The translations under genes were made by a program, and so were the position numbers. Positions 24,711 to 33,127 of a stretch of DNA of 39,401 nt are shown here, one piece after another. This DNA comes from Polycladomyces subterraneus (lineage in GTDB: Bacteria > Bacillota > Bacilli > Thermoactinomycetales > JIR-001). The stretch covers positions 1-39,401 of the forward strand of contig NZ_JANRHH010000030.1 in the NCBI RefSeq assembly GCF_030433435.1, given 5' to 3'. The notes under the pieces were generated by a model. That model saw only the letters and a program-made list of their open reading frames with translations, made no database searches and was not told the DNA's origin. How positions within the stretch are numbered: the first letter of the stretch is position 1; each line of letters opens with the position of its first letter.

Positions 24711-25622
24711 ATGAAACATATGAATCATATGTTTCGGTTGTACGGTGCTCTGGTTTTGCTGAGTCTCATATGGGGATTGTCCTTTGTTTTCATCAAATAT
24801 CTTTTGGAACCGGCGGGCGTTTGGGGAGTCGTTTTTTTGCGTTGTCTCGCGGGCGTTGCCGTATTGATTCCGCTGTTGCTGTATCGTGGAGTGCCGCCTT
24901 TTCGGTCCATTCCGTGGGGATCACTCGTCTTGGTCGGCGTGTTGAATGCCGGCCTGCCGTGGGGATTGATCGCTTGGAGCGAAACGCAGATCCACAGCAA
25001 TACGGCATCGATCCTCAATGCGACCACGCCGATCTGGACGAGTTTGATCGGTGTGGTCGCATATTCAGTGATTTTGACGAAACGGCAGTGGATCGGGATT
25101 ATCGTGGGCTTCATCGGGATTTTGATTTTGATGGATTTCCGGGTTGGGGATTTGTTCCGCGAACATTTTGTCGGAATCGGCACAATGTTGGTGGCCGCCA
25201 TGTGTTATGGTTTCGCTTCACAGTATACCAAGCGCTTTTTGTCAGGGGTGGATGTGCTGTTGACTGCCACGGTGACGTTGGTAACGGGCGTCGTGGTGGG
25301 AATCATCGGTATGGCATTCACCCGGGGGGTTTCACTGGATGCTCTGTGGAATGTGAAGTCGGTCTTTGCGTTGGTTGGATTGGGGGTATTTGGCTCCGGT
25401 ATTGCCTATCTGCTGTTTTTTTACATGATCTCAGCAGGTGGTGCCCAATTTGCGGTCAACGTTACCTACTTGGTGCCCCTCACAGCAATCATCTGGGGGT
25501 CTATTTTGCTGCATGAGCCGTTGTCGCCCCATATGATGATCGGGTTGCTTGTCATCTTCGCTGGAATTTATCTCTCAACAACAAAAACCACACAGAAACA
25601 AACCCAGGTGATCAGGAAATAG
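24711..25622 (+). CDS. EamA-family (DMT superfamily) transporter
   Basis: A 303-residue inner-membrane protein with ten predicted helices in two five-helix EamA halves; the first begins ALVLLSLIWGLSFVFIKYLL, the second about residue 157 (GIGTMLVAAMCYGFASQYTKRF). Signature features include the TASILNATTPIWTSLIG segment at the end of half one and the LVPLTAIIWGSILLHEPLSPHMMIG segment at the end of half two. These are typically drug/metabolite or amino-acid exporters; substrate unknown. ATG preceded by AAAAGGAGTGG. Monocistronic: a terminator stands before it and the next gene has its own promoter. Confidence 0.9.
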   Translation: MKHMNHMFRLYGALVLLSLIWGLSFVFIKYLLEPAGVWGVVFLRCLAGVAVLIPLLLYRGVPPFRSIPWGSLVLVGVLNAGLPWGLIAWSETQIHSNTASILNATTPIWTSLIGVVAYSVILTKRQWIGIIVGFIGILILMDFRVGDLFREHFVGIGTMLVAAMCYGFASQYTKRFLSGVDVLLTATVTLVTGVVVGIIGMAFTRGVSLDALWNVKSVFALVGLGVFGSGIAYLLFFYMISAGGAQFAVNVTYLVPLTAIIWGSILLHEPLSPHMMIGLLVIFAGIYLSTTKTTQKQTQVIRK

Positions 25623-25714
25623 AACACGGTCGTAGTAGATCGAATAGATGTAAGTTTTGTCAGTTGCTCTCGGAAAAGGGAAACTATGAAAATTTTTAGT
25701 TGTAGCTTAAACAG

Positions 25715-25743
25715 TTCACAATTGAAGACAAGTATACTAATAT
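25715..25743 (+). promoter_or_regulatory. Putative promoter of the second acyl-CoA ligase gene
   Basis: TTCACA (25715-25720, five of six) and TAATAT (25738-25743), 17-base spacing. A TATACT (25733-25738) and a TATAAA (25741-25746) overlap, so the exact -10 is uncertain. Confidence 0.5.
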
Positions 25744-25787
25744 AAAGGTATCTAGTGACCAATATTCTGATTACCAAGGAGGTTTTT

Positions 25788-27308
25788 ATGACTGTCAGCG
25801 TCATTGGAGAGCTGCTTCGCCACCGGGCTAGGTTGTCACCGGATGTGGAGGCTTTGGTGTCGCCGACAAAACGGTTGACGTACCGGGAATACAATGGGAT
25901 CGTGAACAAGTTGGCCCATTACCTGCTCCAATTGCAGGTGCAAAAAGGGGATCGGATTGCACTCATTTGCAAAAACAGTCATCATTTTCCGATCATCTAT
26001 ATGGCTGCGGCTAAAATCGGCGCCGTGACGGTACCGATTAACTGGCGGCTCAAAACGGATGGAATTCGTTACATATTGGAAGACTGCACTCCCAAAATCC
26101 TGTTTTACGACGGAGAATTTGATGAAGTCACTCCTCTGTTGGGAACGCTCCCTTTCATTCAGCAGGAAATCCGCTTGGACATAGAAGACACCTTGGAAGA
26201 ATTGACTGAAGGATATCCCGATAAAGAGCCGCAGGTGGATGTGATCGGAGAAGATCCCGCCCTGATCATCTATACCTCCGGAACCACCGGTCGTTCCAAA
26301 GGGGTCGTATGTACCCACACCAATCTGCACGCAGCCAGCATCGCCAACACGACCACATTGGATTGGCGGTACCGGGATCGTTTTTTGGTGGTCTCTCCCT
26401 TGTTCCACATCAGTGGCATGGTCATTCCCGTCTGTGCCCTGGTTCGTGGCTTGACGATGGTCATCAACGACCAATTCCACCCCATACAGGTTTGGGATCT
26501 CCTCCATGCTGAGAGGATCAACATCATGTTTGCCGTACCGTCGATGCTGAACTACATGTATGAGTCGTTGAAGCATCAGGATGTGGATGCGCCTTCCCTT
26601 CGCATGATTATCTGCGGCGGGGCCAAGGTGCCGGCGGAGCTGATCCGGGGGATGTACGATTTCGGGTACCATGTGGTGCAGGTGTACGGTGCGACGGAGT
26701 ATGCAGGAGCCGCCACCTTTTGGCTGCCGGAATATGGTCTGGAGACATGCGAGTCAGCGGGAAAAGCTGTTTATCTGACGGAGATGAAAATCGTCGATCC
26801 CACTACGGGCGAAGCACTGCCTCCGGGTGAAATCGGAGAAGTGGTTTTAAGGGGGCCATTGACGTTCGCTGGATACTGGAATATGGAGAAAGCCACCCAA
26901 GAAGTGATTCGAAATGGTTGGTACCATACGCGGGACGCGGGCTGGATGGACGAGAACGGTTTATTGTACGTGGTCGATCGACTGCGGGATATGATCATCA
27001 CCAGCGGGGAAAATGTGTTCCCGGCACAAGTGGAATCGGTCATCAATCAGTTGGAGGAAGTGTCCGAGTCTGCCGTGGTCGGCGTCGCACATCCGGTATG
27101 GGGCGAGCTTGCCCGGGCTTATGTTGTTCGGAAAGAAGGCAGCACGGTCACCGAACAGGAGATCATCACCCACGTTCGCCGGTATTTGCCCGATCACAGC
27201 CTGCATGAAGTCGTTTTTGTGGAGGAACTTCCGAAAAACAGCATGGGCAAAGTGATGAAATACGTGCTTCGTCAACATGCTAATCAACAACAACCGCAAG
27301 CGCAGTGA
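25788..27308 (+). CDS. Acyl-CoA ligase / AMP-dependent synthetase
   Basis: A 506-residue class I adenylate-forming enzyme with YTSGTTGRSKG (about 163-173), SPLFHISGM, YGATEYAG, GWYHTRDAGWMDENGLLYVVDR, SGENVFPAQVE, and catalytic lysine in LPKNSMGKVMKYVLR. Compared with the ligase at 18564 the dehydrating HSGD is replaced by HTRD. The C-terminal half aligns with long-chain and aryl CoA ligases, so the acid substrate cannot be assigned. Start ATG after AAGGAGG (an in-frame earlier start lacks a site). A terminator follows. It stands alone, separated from the main acyl-CoA operon by the EamA gene. Confidence 0.88.
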   Translation: MTVSVIGELLRHRARLSPDVEALVSPTKRLTYREYNGIVNKLAHYLLQLQVQKGDRIALICKNSHHFPIIYMAAAKIGAVTVPINWRLKTDGIRYILEDCTPKILFYDGEFDEVTPLLGTLPFIQQEIRLDIEDTLEELTEGYPDKEPQVDVIGEDPALIIYTSGTTGRSKGVVCTHTNLHAASIANTTTLDWRYRDRFLVVSPLFHISGMVIPVCALVRGLTMVINDQFHPIQVWDLLHAERINIMFAVPSMLNYMYESLKHQDVDAPSLRMIICGGAKVPAELIRGMYDFGYHVVQVYGATEYAGAATFWLPEYGLETCESAGKAVYLTEMKIVDPTTGEALPPGEIGEVVLRGPLTFAGYWNMEKATQEVIRNGWYHTRDAGWMDENGLLYVVDRLRDMIITSGENVFPAQVESVINQLEEVSESAVVGVAHPVWGELARAYVVRKEGSTVTEQEIITHVRRYLPDHSLHEVVFVEELPKNSMGKVMKYVLRQHANQQQPQAQ

Positions 27309-27368
27309 GTAAACAGGGGCCCCTGATTGAACTGAATCCAAAAAGCAGACATGAAAAGCAGATCGCTT

Positions 27369-27406
27369 GAATGGCTTCTGTGTTTTGCAGAAGCCATTTT
27401 GTTTTG
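27369..27406 (+). terminator. Terminator of the second acyl-CoA ligase gene
   Basis: AATGGCTTCTG pairs with CAGAAGCCATT around TGTTTTG, followed by TTGTTTTG. Confidence 0.9.
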
Positions 27407-27422
27407 CTTGTAATCATTCATT

Positions 27423-27495
27423 CGCTGACCGGGTCGGATCGGTCATCATCTGCTTCCCTGCAGGGTACAGGTGGAGAGATCCGGAGAAACAAGCG
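27423..27495 (+). repeat. Intergenic repeat, copy C (shortened)
   Basis: Shares ACCGGGTCGGA, TTCCCTGCAGGG, ACAGGTGGAG and TCCGG(A)GAAA with copy B but lacks the GCGTCCTG head and the CAGACAG tail. The GCGC stem is not preserved. It follows a terminator, as if left over between two operons. Confidence 0.5.
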
Positions 27496-27675
27496 CAAAA
27501 CACTAAAATATATTTTTGATCGATTATTGAAATGAGATCTGGAAATTTCGTTCATGAACGTTTTTGTGATAACTGGAAAGAAGGATCGGATACATAGTTT
27601 TTCGTAGTATACTGGAAGGTACAAGAATGGTTGAATCAGTCATCCTCATACGAGAAAGGCGGCTCGGATCGGTCA

Positions 27676-28584
27676 ATGGTAGAAGTGCGTGGATTGGTCA
27701 AACGGTATAACGGTGTGGCCGTTGTGGATGGAGTGACGTTCAACGTGAAGCAAGGGGAGGTCTTCGGCCTGCTGGGGCCAAACGGTGCGGGAAAAACCAC
27801 GACCATGGAGATGATCGAAGGATTACGTGTACCGGACGAAGGGGAGATTTGGATCGACGGAATGGACGTGGTTCGGGAGCGGGATCGGGTGAAGCATGTG
27901 ATCGGACTGCAGTTACAGTCGACCGCATTGTTCGGGCACATGACTGTACGGGAAATGATCGTGCTCTACAGCAGCTTTTACCCCCATGCGCGTCCGGTGG
28001 ATGAGCTGCTGACGGCTTTTGACTTGCAAGAGAAACGGAATACCTGGGTCAAACATCTCTCAGGGGGACAAAAGCAGCGGTTGGCCATCGCACTGGCCGT
28101 GGTACATGATCCACAGGTCCTGTTTTTGGATGAGCCGACGACAGGACTGGACCCGGGAGCGCGGCGCGCGCTGTGGGATATCATTCTTCGGTTGCGGGAT
28201 GAGAGACGGACGGTGTTTTTATCAACCCATTACATGGAGGAAGCGGAACAGTTGTGTGACCGTGTGGCGATCATGGATCAGGGGAAAGTCATCGCCTTGG
28301 ATACTCCAGCGGGATTGATCCGTCGACTGGATGTGGACAGCGTGGTTGAATTCGTCTGGGAATCGGAGTTAGACCCTTCATCGCTCGCTTCTTTGGGTGG
28401 AGTGAAGGAGGTGCGACACTCCGGGGATCGCAGTGTGATGCTGTTGACGGAGCGTCTGCCGGAGACGTTGCGCGACTTGATCGCATGGTCCGAAACCAGC
28501 GGTGTCCCGTTATCCGGTTTGCGAACACGGACGGCAACGCTGGAAGATGTGTTTCTCCACTATACGGGAAAGAGGTTGGCGTGA
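27676..28584 (+). CDS. ABC transporter ATP-binding protein (exporter, DrrA/CcmA-like)
   Basis: A 302-residue ATPase: Walker A GPNGAGKT (34-41), Q-loop IGLQLQST, signature LSGGQKQR, Walker B VLFLDEPTTGLDP, and H-loop STHYMEEAE; a C-terminal regulatory tail follows as in DrrA/YhaQ-type exporters. The start is uncertain: an in-frame TTG at 27631 would add 15 residues. A TATACT at 27608-27613 would start transcription near 27620, which favours the ATG at 27676 (MVEVRGLVKRY, the usual family start), though its ribosome site (GAAAGGCGG) is poorly spaced. The permease gene starts three bases after the stop, so the pair forms one exporter. Confidence 0.9.
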   Translation: MVEVRGLVKRYNGVAVVDGVTFNVKQGEVFGLLGPNGAGKTTTMEMIEGLRVPDEGEIWIDGMDVVRERDRVKHVIGLQLQSTALFGHMTVREMIVLYSSFYPHARPVDELLTAFDLQEKRNTWVKHLSGGQKQRLAIALAVVHDPQVLFLDEPTTGLDPGARRALWDIILRLRDERRTVFLSTHYMEEAEQLCDRVAIMDQGKVIALDTPAGLIRRLDVDSVVEFVWESELDPSSLASLGGVKEVRHSGDRSVMLLTERLPETLRDLIAWSETSGVPLSGLRTRTATLEDVFLHYTGKRLA

Positions 28585-28587
28585 GAC

Positions 28588-29694
28588 GTGAAGGCATATT
28601 GGCGATTGACCCAGGCGCAGTTGTTGTTGTTTTTGCGGAACAAAAACATCGTGATTTGGTCGCTGGTGGTTCCGATATTGATGATGGCGGTTTTGGGCAC
28701 ATTGATCAAAGGGGGAAACACATTTCGGCTGGATGTGGCGGTCGTCGATCAGGATCATTCCTCCGCTTCCCGTGAATTTGTACGGTCGTTGCAGTCGGTT
28801 TCGGGTGTTTCCGTTGAGATGGAGAAGGAACTGAATCAGGGGATCGCTCAGGTCCAACGAGGCGACCGTCAGCTGGCGATTCTGATCCGAAAAGGGTTCG
28901 GGCGACATCTCACCCAACGGGCGGAGCAAGAGCCGTCCAAGGACATTGTTCTCTATCTGGACAAAAGCAATCTGACGACCGCTCAGTTGGGCACGACGGT
29001 AGTGAAACAGATGGTCGATCAGCTGAACAAACGTGTGACTGGGTTTCGTCCCGTGATCACAGCCGAATCGGTAAATGTACAAAGCCGGACGCTGGGATAT
29101 ATTGATTTTCTGGTCCCCGGCTTGCTGGCGATGATGATTATGAACAACAACATGAACGGTGTAGCGGGCACGATCGCATCCTGGCGGGAAAGGGGTATCC
29201 TGCGTCGAATGCAGGCGACACCGTTGTCCAGCGCCACATTCATCGCCGGCCAGATCACGGCTCGCATCGTTCTCAACGGCCTGCAGGCGTTGATTGTGCT
29301 GTTGGTGGCCTATTGGTTGTTCGGGGTTCATGTTTACGGTTCGTGGTGGTTGCTGTTGGCATTGATTCTGCTGGGAACGCTGACGTTTATGTCCATCGGT
29401 TTTATCATCGCTTCTTTGGCCAAAACACCGGAAACGGCCGGGCCGATGGCGGGCTTGCTTTCGTTTCCCATGATCTTTGTCGGTGGCATCTTTTTCCCGG
29501 TACGGGATTTGCCCGATTGGTTGCGCCATATGGTCGACGCGATCCCGATCGGTCATTTGACGCATGCCCTGCGTGCGGTCATGAACGAAGGTGCCAGTCT
29601 GTCGGCGTTGTGGACGCCAGTAGCGGTGTTGACGGCATGGATGATCGGGGCGTTTGCCGTGGCCGCCTGGACGTTTCGTTGGGATGCTGAGTGA
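28588..29694 (+). CDS. ABC-2 type transporter permease
   Basis: The 368-residue partner of the upstream ATPase. Helix one (about 22-42, KNIVIWSLVVPILMMAVLGT) is followed by a large extracytoplasmic region (about 45-170) and then five helices ending with PVAVLTAWMIGAFAVAAWTF. This is the ABC-2/YhaP-LinL plan of drug, lipid or sodium exporters. GTG start. Substrate unknown. The stop is followed by acpS after 11 bases. Confidence 0.88.
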   Translation: MKAYWRLTQAQLLLFLRNKNIVIWSLVVPILMMAVLGTLIKGGNTFRLDVAVVDQDHSSASREFVRSLQSVSGVSVEMEKELNQGIAQVQRGDRQLAILIRKGFGRHLTQRAEQEPSKDIVLYLDKSNLTTAQLGTTVVKQMVDQLNKRVTGFRPVITAESVNVQSRTLGYIDFLVPGLLAMMIMNNNMNGVAGTIASWRERGILRRMQATPLSSATFIAGQITARIVLNGLQALIVLLVAYWLFGVHVYGSWWLLLALILLGTLTFMSIGFIIASLAKTPETAGPMAGLLSFPMIFVGGIFFPVRDLPDWLRHMVDAIPIGHLTHALRAVMNEGASLSALWTPVAVLTAWMIGAFAVAAWTFRWDAE

Positions 29695-29705
29695 GGTGAA
29701 CGAGG

Positions 29706-30092
29706 GTGATTATCGGAATCGGAACGGATATCGTACAACTGGACCGTTTGCGGCAAAAAGACAGGGAACGCTTGGCGCAACGCGTGCTGACGTCGGAGGA
29801 ACGTCAGTGGTGGCCAGAGGGGGATGTGCGTCAAATCGAATATTTGGCAGGGAGATTTGCGGCCAAAGAGGCATTGTCGAAAGCGGCCAGGACCGGAATC
29901 GGCCGAATACTCGGTTTTCAGGATATCGAGATCTTGAGTGGCGACAACGGTTGTCCCAAAGTGCGGCTTTCCGAGCAAAGCAGACGGAAATTGGGGTGGG
30001 CGGATGATGTACAGATTCACCTCACTATTGCACATGAACGGGATTACGCTGTCGCCACGGTGGTGGTGGAACGGGTGCCGAACGAACGATGA
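29706..30092 (+). CDS. acpS: Holo-[acyl-carrier-protein] synthase
   Basis: Transfers 4'-phosphopantetheine from CoA to the serine of acyl carrier protein, activating fatty-acid synthesis. The protein of 128 residues starts MIIGIGTDIVQLDRL with the magnesium ligand Asp8 and has AGRFAAKEALSKA with Glu55; both motifs define the AcpS family. The C-terminal HLTIAHERDYAVATVVVER matches too. GTG start, 11 bases after the permease gene. It is followed by nnrD/E and ydcC, as in Bacillus. Confidence 0.95.
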   Translation: MIIGIGTDIVQLDRLRQKDRERLAQRVLTSEERQWWPEGDVRQIEYLAGRFAAKEALSKAARTGIGRILGFQDIEILSGDNGCPKVRLSEQSRRKLGWADDVQIHLTIAHERDYAVATVVVERVPNER

Positions 30093-30176
30093 GTGGAAGA
30101 CCGAGGCCCGTCAACCTTGTCAGCATATCCGGACGGGCCGGTTCATATAGATATAACGCGGTTGGGAGGGACCCAT

Positions 30177-31733
30177 GTGTACTTGGTTACTGCACAGGAG
30201 ATGCGCGATCTGGACCGATACACCATCGAACACATCGGGATACCGGGTGTGGTGTTGATGGAACGCGCGGGACTTGCCGTCGCGCAAGCGATCACGGAAC
30301 ATTTCGCCCAACCGGGTCAGGCGGTGGTACTCTCTGGTCATGGCAACAATGGTGGGGACGGGTTTGTCGTCGCCCGGCATCTGTCTGTTGCCGGATGGCG
30401 GACGACAGTGTGGTTGGTCGGTTCCGCGGAGAGAATGACGGCTGACACCCAAACGTTTTATGAAGCTTGCCGTCACCTGGGAATAGACGTAAAAACGTTC
30501 GGGCCGGAGCAGGCGGACGAACTGCGGCGATGGTTGGAGACATCCGATGTTGTCGTCGATGCTCTTCTGGGAACGGGGATTCGGGGACCGGTTCGTCCAG
30601 CAATGGAGTCGGTGATTCGGCTGGTAAACGATCATGCACGGGGACGCGTGGTAGCCGTTGATGTGCCCAGCGGGGTGGAGACGGATACCGGACGGGTCGC
30701 ATCTGTGGCGATCAAAGCAGATCAGACGGTGACTTTCGCCTATGCCAAATGGTGTCATTACTTGCGTCCGGGAGCCGAACACTGTGGAGAGGTGGTCGTG
30801 GCGGATATCGGGATTCCGCCATCGGTTACCGCGTCCCGGAGACCCGCCGCACGTGTCAACCATCCCCAGTGGTGGCGGGAATATCTAAAACCGCGGTCAC
30901 GATGGGCGCACAAAGGGACACACGGGCATCTGCTTGTTGTCGGCGGTTCCCGCGGGATGCTGGGCGCTGTCGCCATGGCCGGTACCGCTGCTCTGCGCGC
31001 CGGTGCCGGATTGGTCACGATTGCCGTACCCGAAGGGCAACACGATCCCCTGGCGGCCAAAGTGACGGAAGCCCTCGTATGGGCGTGGCCTGACGACGGA
31101 CAGGGTCGTTTTGCACCCGGCAGTGCAGAGCGCATCGGTGAGCGTTTGAACCGCCTGACAGCGGTGGCCGTCGGCCCCGGTTTGGGACGTTTTACGGGAG
31201 AGCGGGAGTGGCTGACCGAACTGCTCCAGCAGACAGACCGGCCCATGGTGTTGGATGCGGACGCGCTCAATGTGCTGGCTGATCATCCCGATATCCTCGA
31301 TCACCGTAAAGGAGATCTCATCTTGACGCCACATCCGGGTGAAATGGCTCGCCTTGCAGGTACCGACACAGTCCGTGTGGAGAACGAACGTTACCGGGTG
31401 GCCAAGGAATGGGCCGAACGACACGATGTCACCGTTGTCCTCAAAGGAACGTACACGATCATCGCATTCCCCGACGGTACCCAAATGTTGAATCCCACCG
31501 GCAGTCCTGCCATGGCCAAGGCAGGGTCCGGCGACCTGTTGACCGGCATCATCGGCGCGTTGTTGGCCCAGAAAATCCCACCGTCAGCTGCTGTCCCAAT
31601 GGGTGTCTATGTTCACGGGCTGGCTGGGGAGTTCGCGGTCACATCCGTCGAACACAGCGTGATCGCTTCCGACATTCTTTTGCAAGTGGGGCCTGCGATT
31701 CGTCGACTATTGTCCGATCGCGTCCGTACCTAA
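30177..31733 (+). CDS. nnr: Bifunctional NAD(P)H-hydrate epimerase / ADP-dependent dehydratase
   Basis: Repairs hydrated NADH and NADPH: the N-terminal YjeF_N domain (about 1-215) epimerises R- and S-hydrates (GHGNNGGDGFVVARHL, DALLGTGIRG, VVAVDVPSGVETDTG), and the C-terminal carbohydrate-kinase-like domain (about 240-518) dehydrates with ADP (KGTHGHLLVVGGSRG, DADALNVLADH, LTPHPGEMARL, GSPAMAKAGSGDLLTGIIG). The length of 518 is normal for the fused form. GTG at 30177 is preferred over the upstream frame because GGGAGGG lies six bases before it and the family start VTAQEMRDLDR then begins at once. In one transcript with acpS. Confidence 0.94.
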   Translation: MYLVTAQEMRDLDRYTIEHIGIPGVVLMERAGLAVAQAITEHFAQPGQAVVLSGHGNNGGDGFVVARHLSVAGWRTTVWLVGSAERMTADTQTFYEACRHLGIDVKTFGPEQADELRRWLETSDVVVDALLGTGIRGPVRPAMESVIRLVNDHARGRVVAVDVPSGVETDTGRVASVAIKADQTVTFAYAKWCHYLRPGAEHCGEVVVADIGIPPSVTASRRPAARVNHPQWWREYLKPRSRWAHKGTHGHLLVVGGSRGMLGAVAMAGTAALRAGAGLVTIAVPEGQHDPLAAKVTEALVWAWPDDGQGRFAPGSAERIGERLNRLTAVAVGPGLGRFTGEREWLTELLQQTDRPMVLDADALNVLADHPDILDHRKGDLILTPHPGEMARLAGTDTVRVENERYRVAKEWAERHDVTVVLKGTYTIIAFPDGTQMLNPTGSPAMAKAGSGDLLTGIIGALLAQKIPPSAAVPMGVYVHGLAGEFAVTSVEHSVIASDILLQVGPAIRRLLSDRVRT

Positions 31734-31773
31734 CCGACACATTTCCCGGGAAATGGACGAAGGGGCTGATGAA

Positions 31774-32805
31774 ATGCGTCGGATTGCATGGGGGGTGGCC
31801 GCCCTTTTGTTGATCATGGTGGTTTTGACGGGATGCGGACAGAAAAACGCCGCCGATATCGTGAGCGATCTGTCGAAGCGATCCGAAAAAATGGAAGGAT
31901 ACACGACAAAGGCCAAGATGACGATTCATACCGGCAGCACCCCCCAAATATACGAAGTGGAAGTATGGTACAAACAGCCGCACTTTTACCGAGTCTCCCT
32001 CAAAAACACCAAAAAAGACATCACCCAAATCTTGCTTCGCAATGATGATGGGGTGTACGTGTTGACACCCCACTTGAACAAGAGTTTCCGTTTCCAAAGC
32101 GATTGGCCGGAATCCAGCGGGCAAATCTATCTGTACCAATCTTTGATCAACAGCATTATTGATGATCAGTCCCGTGGTTTCAAAGCGGGCTCCGACGGAT
32201 ATCAATTCGATGTTCGCGCCAAAACCAACAACCAAACGTTGAGTCGGCAACGGATTTGGCTGAACAAGGACCTGTATCCCACCAAAGCGGAACTGCTCAA
32301 CGATCAGGATCAGGTGATGGTGGAAGTCACCTTTGACCGTTTCAATATCGACCCGTCCTTCGACAAGGATGCGTTTGACATGAACCGCAACATGACCGGT
32401 TTGAACGATCAAGTGTTACCTTCAATGCGCAATGCGCAAACCGACAAAGACCGTCATTCGGAAAAAGAAGTGCAAACCATGGTACCGGGTTACGTGCCGA
32501 AGGGGAGTCGGTTGGTGGATGAGCAATCCGTCGACAGCATGGAAGGCGAGGTTGTCATCATGCGGTACCAAGGAAAACAACCGTTCACCTTAACACAGAA
32601 AAATCCTGACGCCGTACAGGCCAGTGCACCGATGTACGGCCAACCGGTTGATCTGGGCTACACGGTCGGGGTATTACTGGAAGGCAGTGAGAAGAAGCGG
32701 CTGTCTTGGACGCACAATGGCACGGACTTTGAATTGTACGGCAATCTGCCGGTAGCGGAAATGGTCAAAATTGCCCAATCGGTGCAGGATCAGCCTCAAA
32801 AATGA
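31774..32805 (+). CDS. ydcC: YdcC-like lipoprotein (LolA-fold)
   Basis: A 343-residue lipoprotein: signal peptide MRRIAWGVAALLLIMVVLTG with lipobox LTGC (Cys21), then a LolA/LppX-like beta-sheet domain (SKRSEKMEGYTTKAKMTI, VEVWYKQPHFYRVSL). This is the family of B. subtilis YdcC and GerS-type lipoproteins of sporulating Firmicutes, located next to acpS in Bacillus. It probably works at the cell membrane or the forespore. The ATG at 31774 has GAAGGGG nine bases upstream; an in-frame ATG at 31753 lacks a site. In Bacillus alr and ndoAI-ndoA follow; here a terminator ends the operon instead. Confidence 0.88.
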   Translation: MRRIAWGVAALLLIMVVLTGCGQKNAADIVSDLSKRSEKMEGYTTKAKMTIHTGSTPQIYEVEVWYKQPHFYRVSLKNTKKDITQILLRNDDGVYVLTPHLNKSFRFQSDWPESSGQIYLYQSLINSIIDDQSRGFKAGSDGYQFDVRAKTNNQTLSRQRIWLNKDLYPTKAELLNDQDQVMVEVTFDRFNIDPSFDKDAFDMNRNMTGLNDQVLPSMRNAQTDKDRHSEKEVQTMVPGYVPKGSRLVDEQSVDSMEGEVVIMRYQGKQPFTLTQKNPDAVQASAPMYGQPVDLGYTVGVLLEGSEKKRLSWTHNGTDFELYGNLPVAEMVKIAQSVQDQPQK

Positions 32806-32809
32806 AGTT

Positions 32810-32850
32810 AAACCCCGTTTCGTGTCGTCACGAACGGGGTTTGTTTTTGC
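32810..32850 (+). terminator. Terminator of the ABC-acpS-nnr-ydcC operon
   Basis: AAACCCCGTTTCGTG pairs with CACGAACGGGGTTT around TCGT, then GTTTTTGC. Confidence 0.93.
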
Positions 32851-33127
32851 GAAAATTCACCTTGTTTGGAAGCGGCGTTGAAAGAGAAGGTGAGTGAAAG
32901 GAAGTAGAAGGGAAGCGTAATGAGTCAGAGGGACCTCTAGGATTTTAGTGGTCACATGCTGTGTAGAAAGGAATGGGTCCACCCGCAGCGGATCACTATA
33001 GCTGCGGGTTCTTTATTAGCACATATCCAAATGAAGCTCAAATCCAGTATTTCCCGAAAGGTAATGCTATAACGTACTGGAGAATTTGGAAAGGAAAACG
33101 GTTCTCATCCAACCTCGGCTCCTTCTT
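32851..33127. other. Gap with a second terminator
   Basis: No supported gene between the operon terminator and the stop of the minus-strand metallo-hydrolase gene; a second hairpin at 32981-33016 is the only structure I find. Confidence 0.4.
32981..33016 (+). terminator. Second terminator-like hairpin
   Basis: ACCCGCAGC (32981-32989) pairs perfectly with GCTGCGGGT (33001-33009), followed by TCTTTATT. No gene precedes it within 170 bases, so it may be a remnant of a lost gene or end a small RNA. Confidence 0.6.

Noticed and set aside
27631-27675. TTG at 27631 as start of the ABC ATPase
   Set aside because: The TATACT at 27608-27613 would place the transcript start almost at this codon, and family members begin at the VEVRGLVKRY segment.
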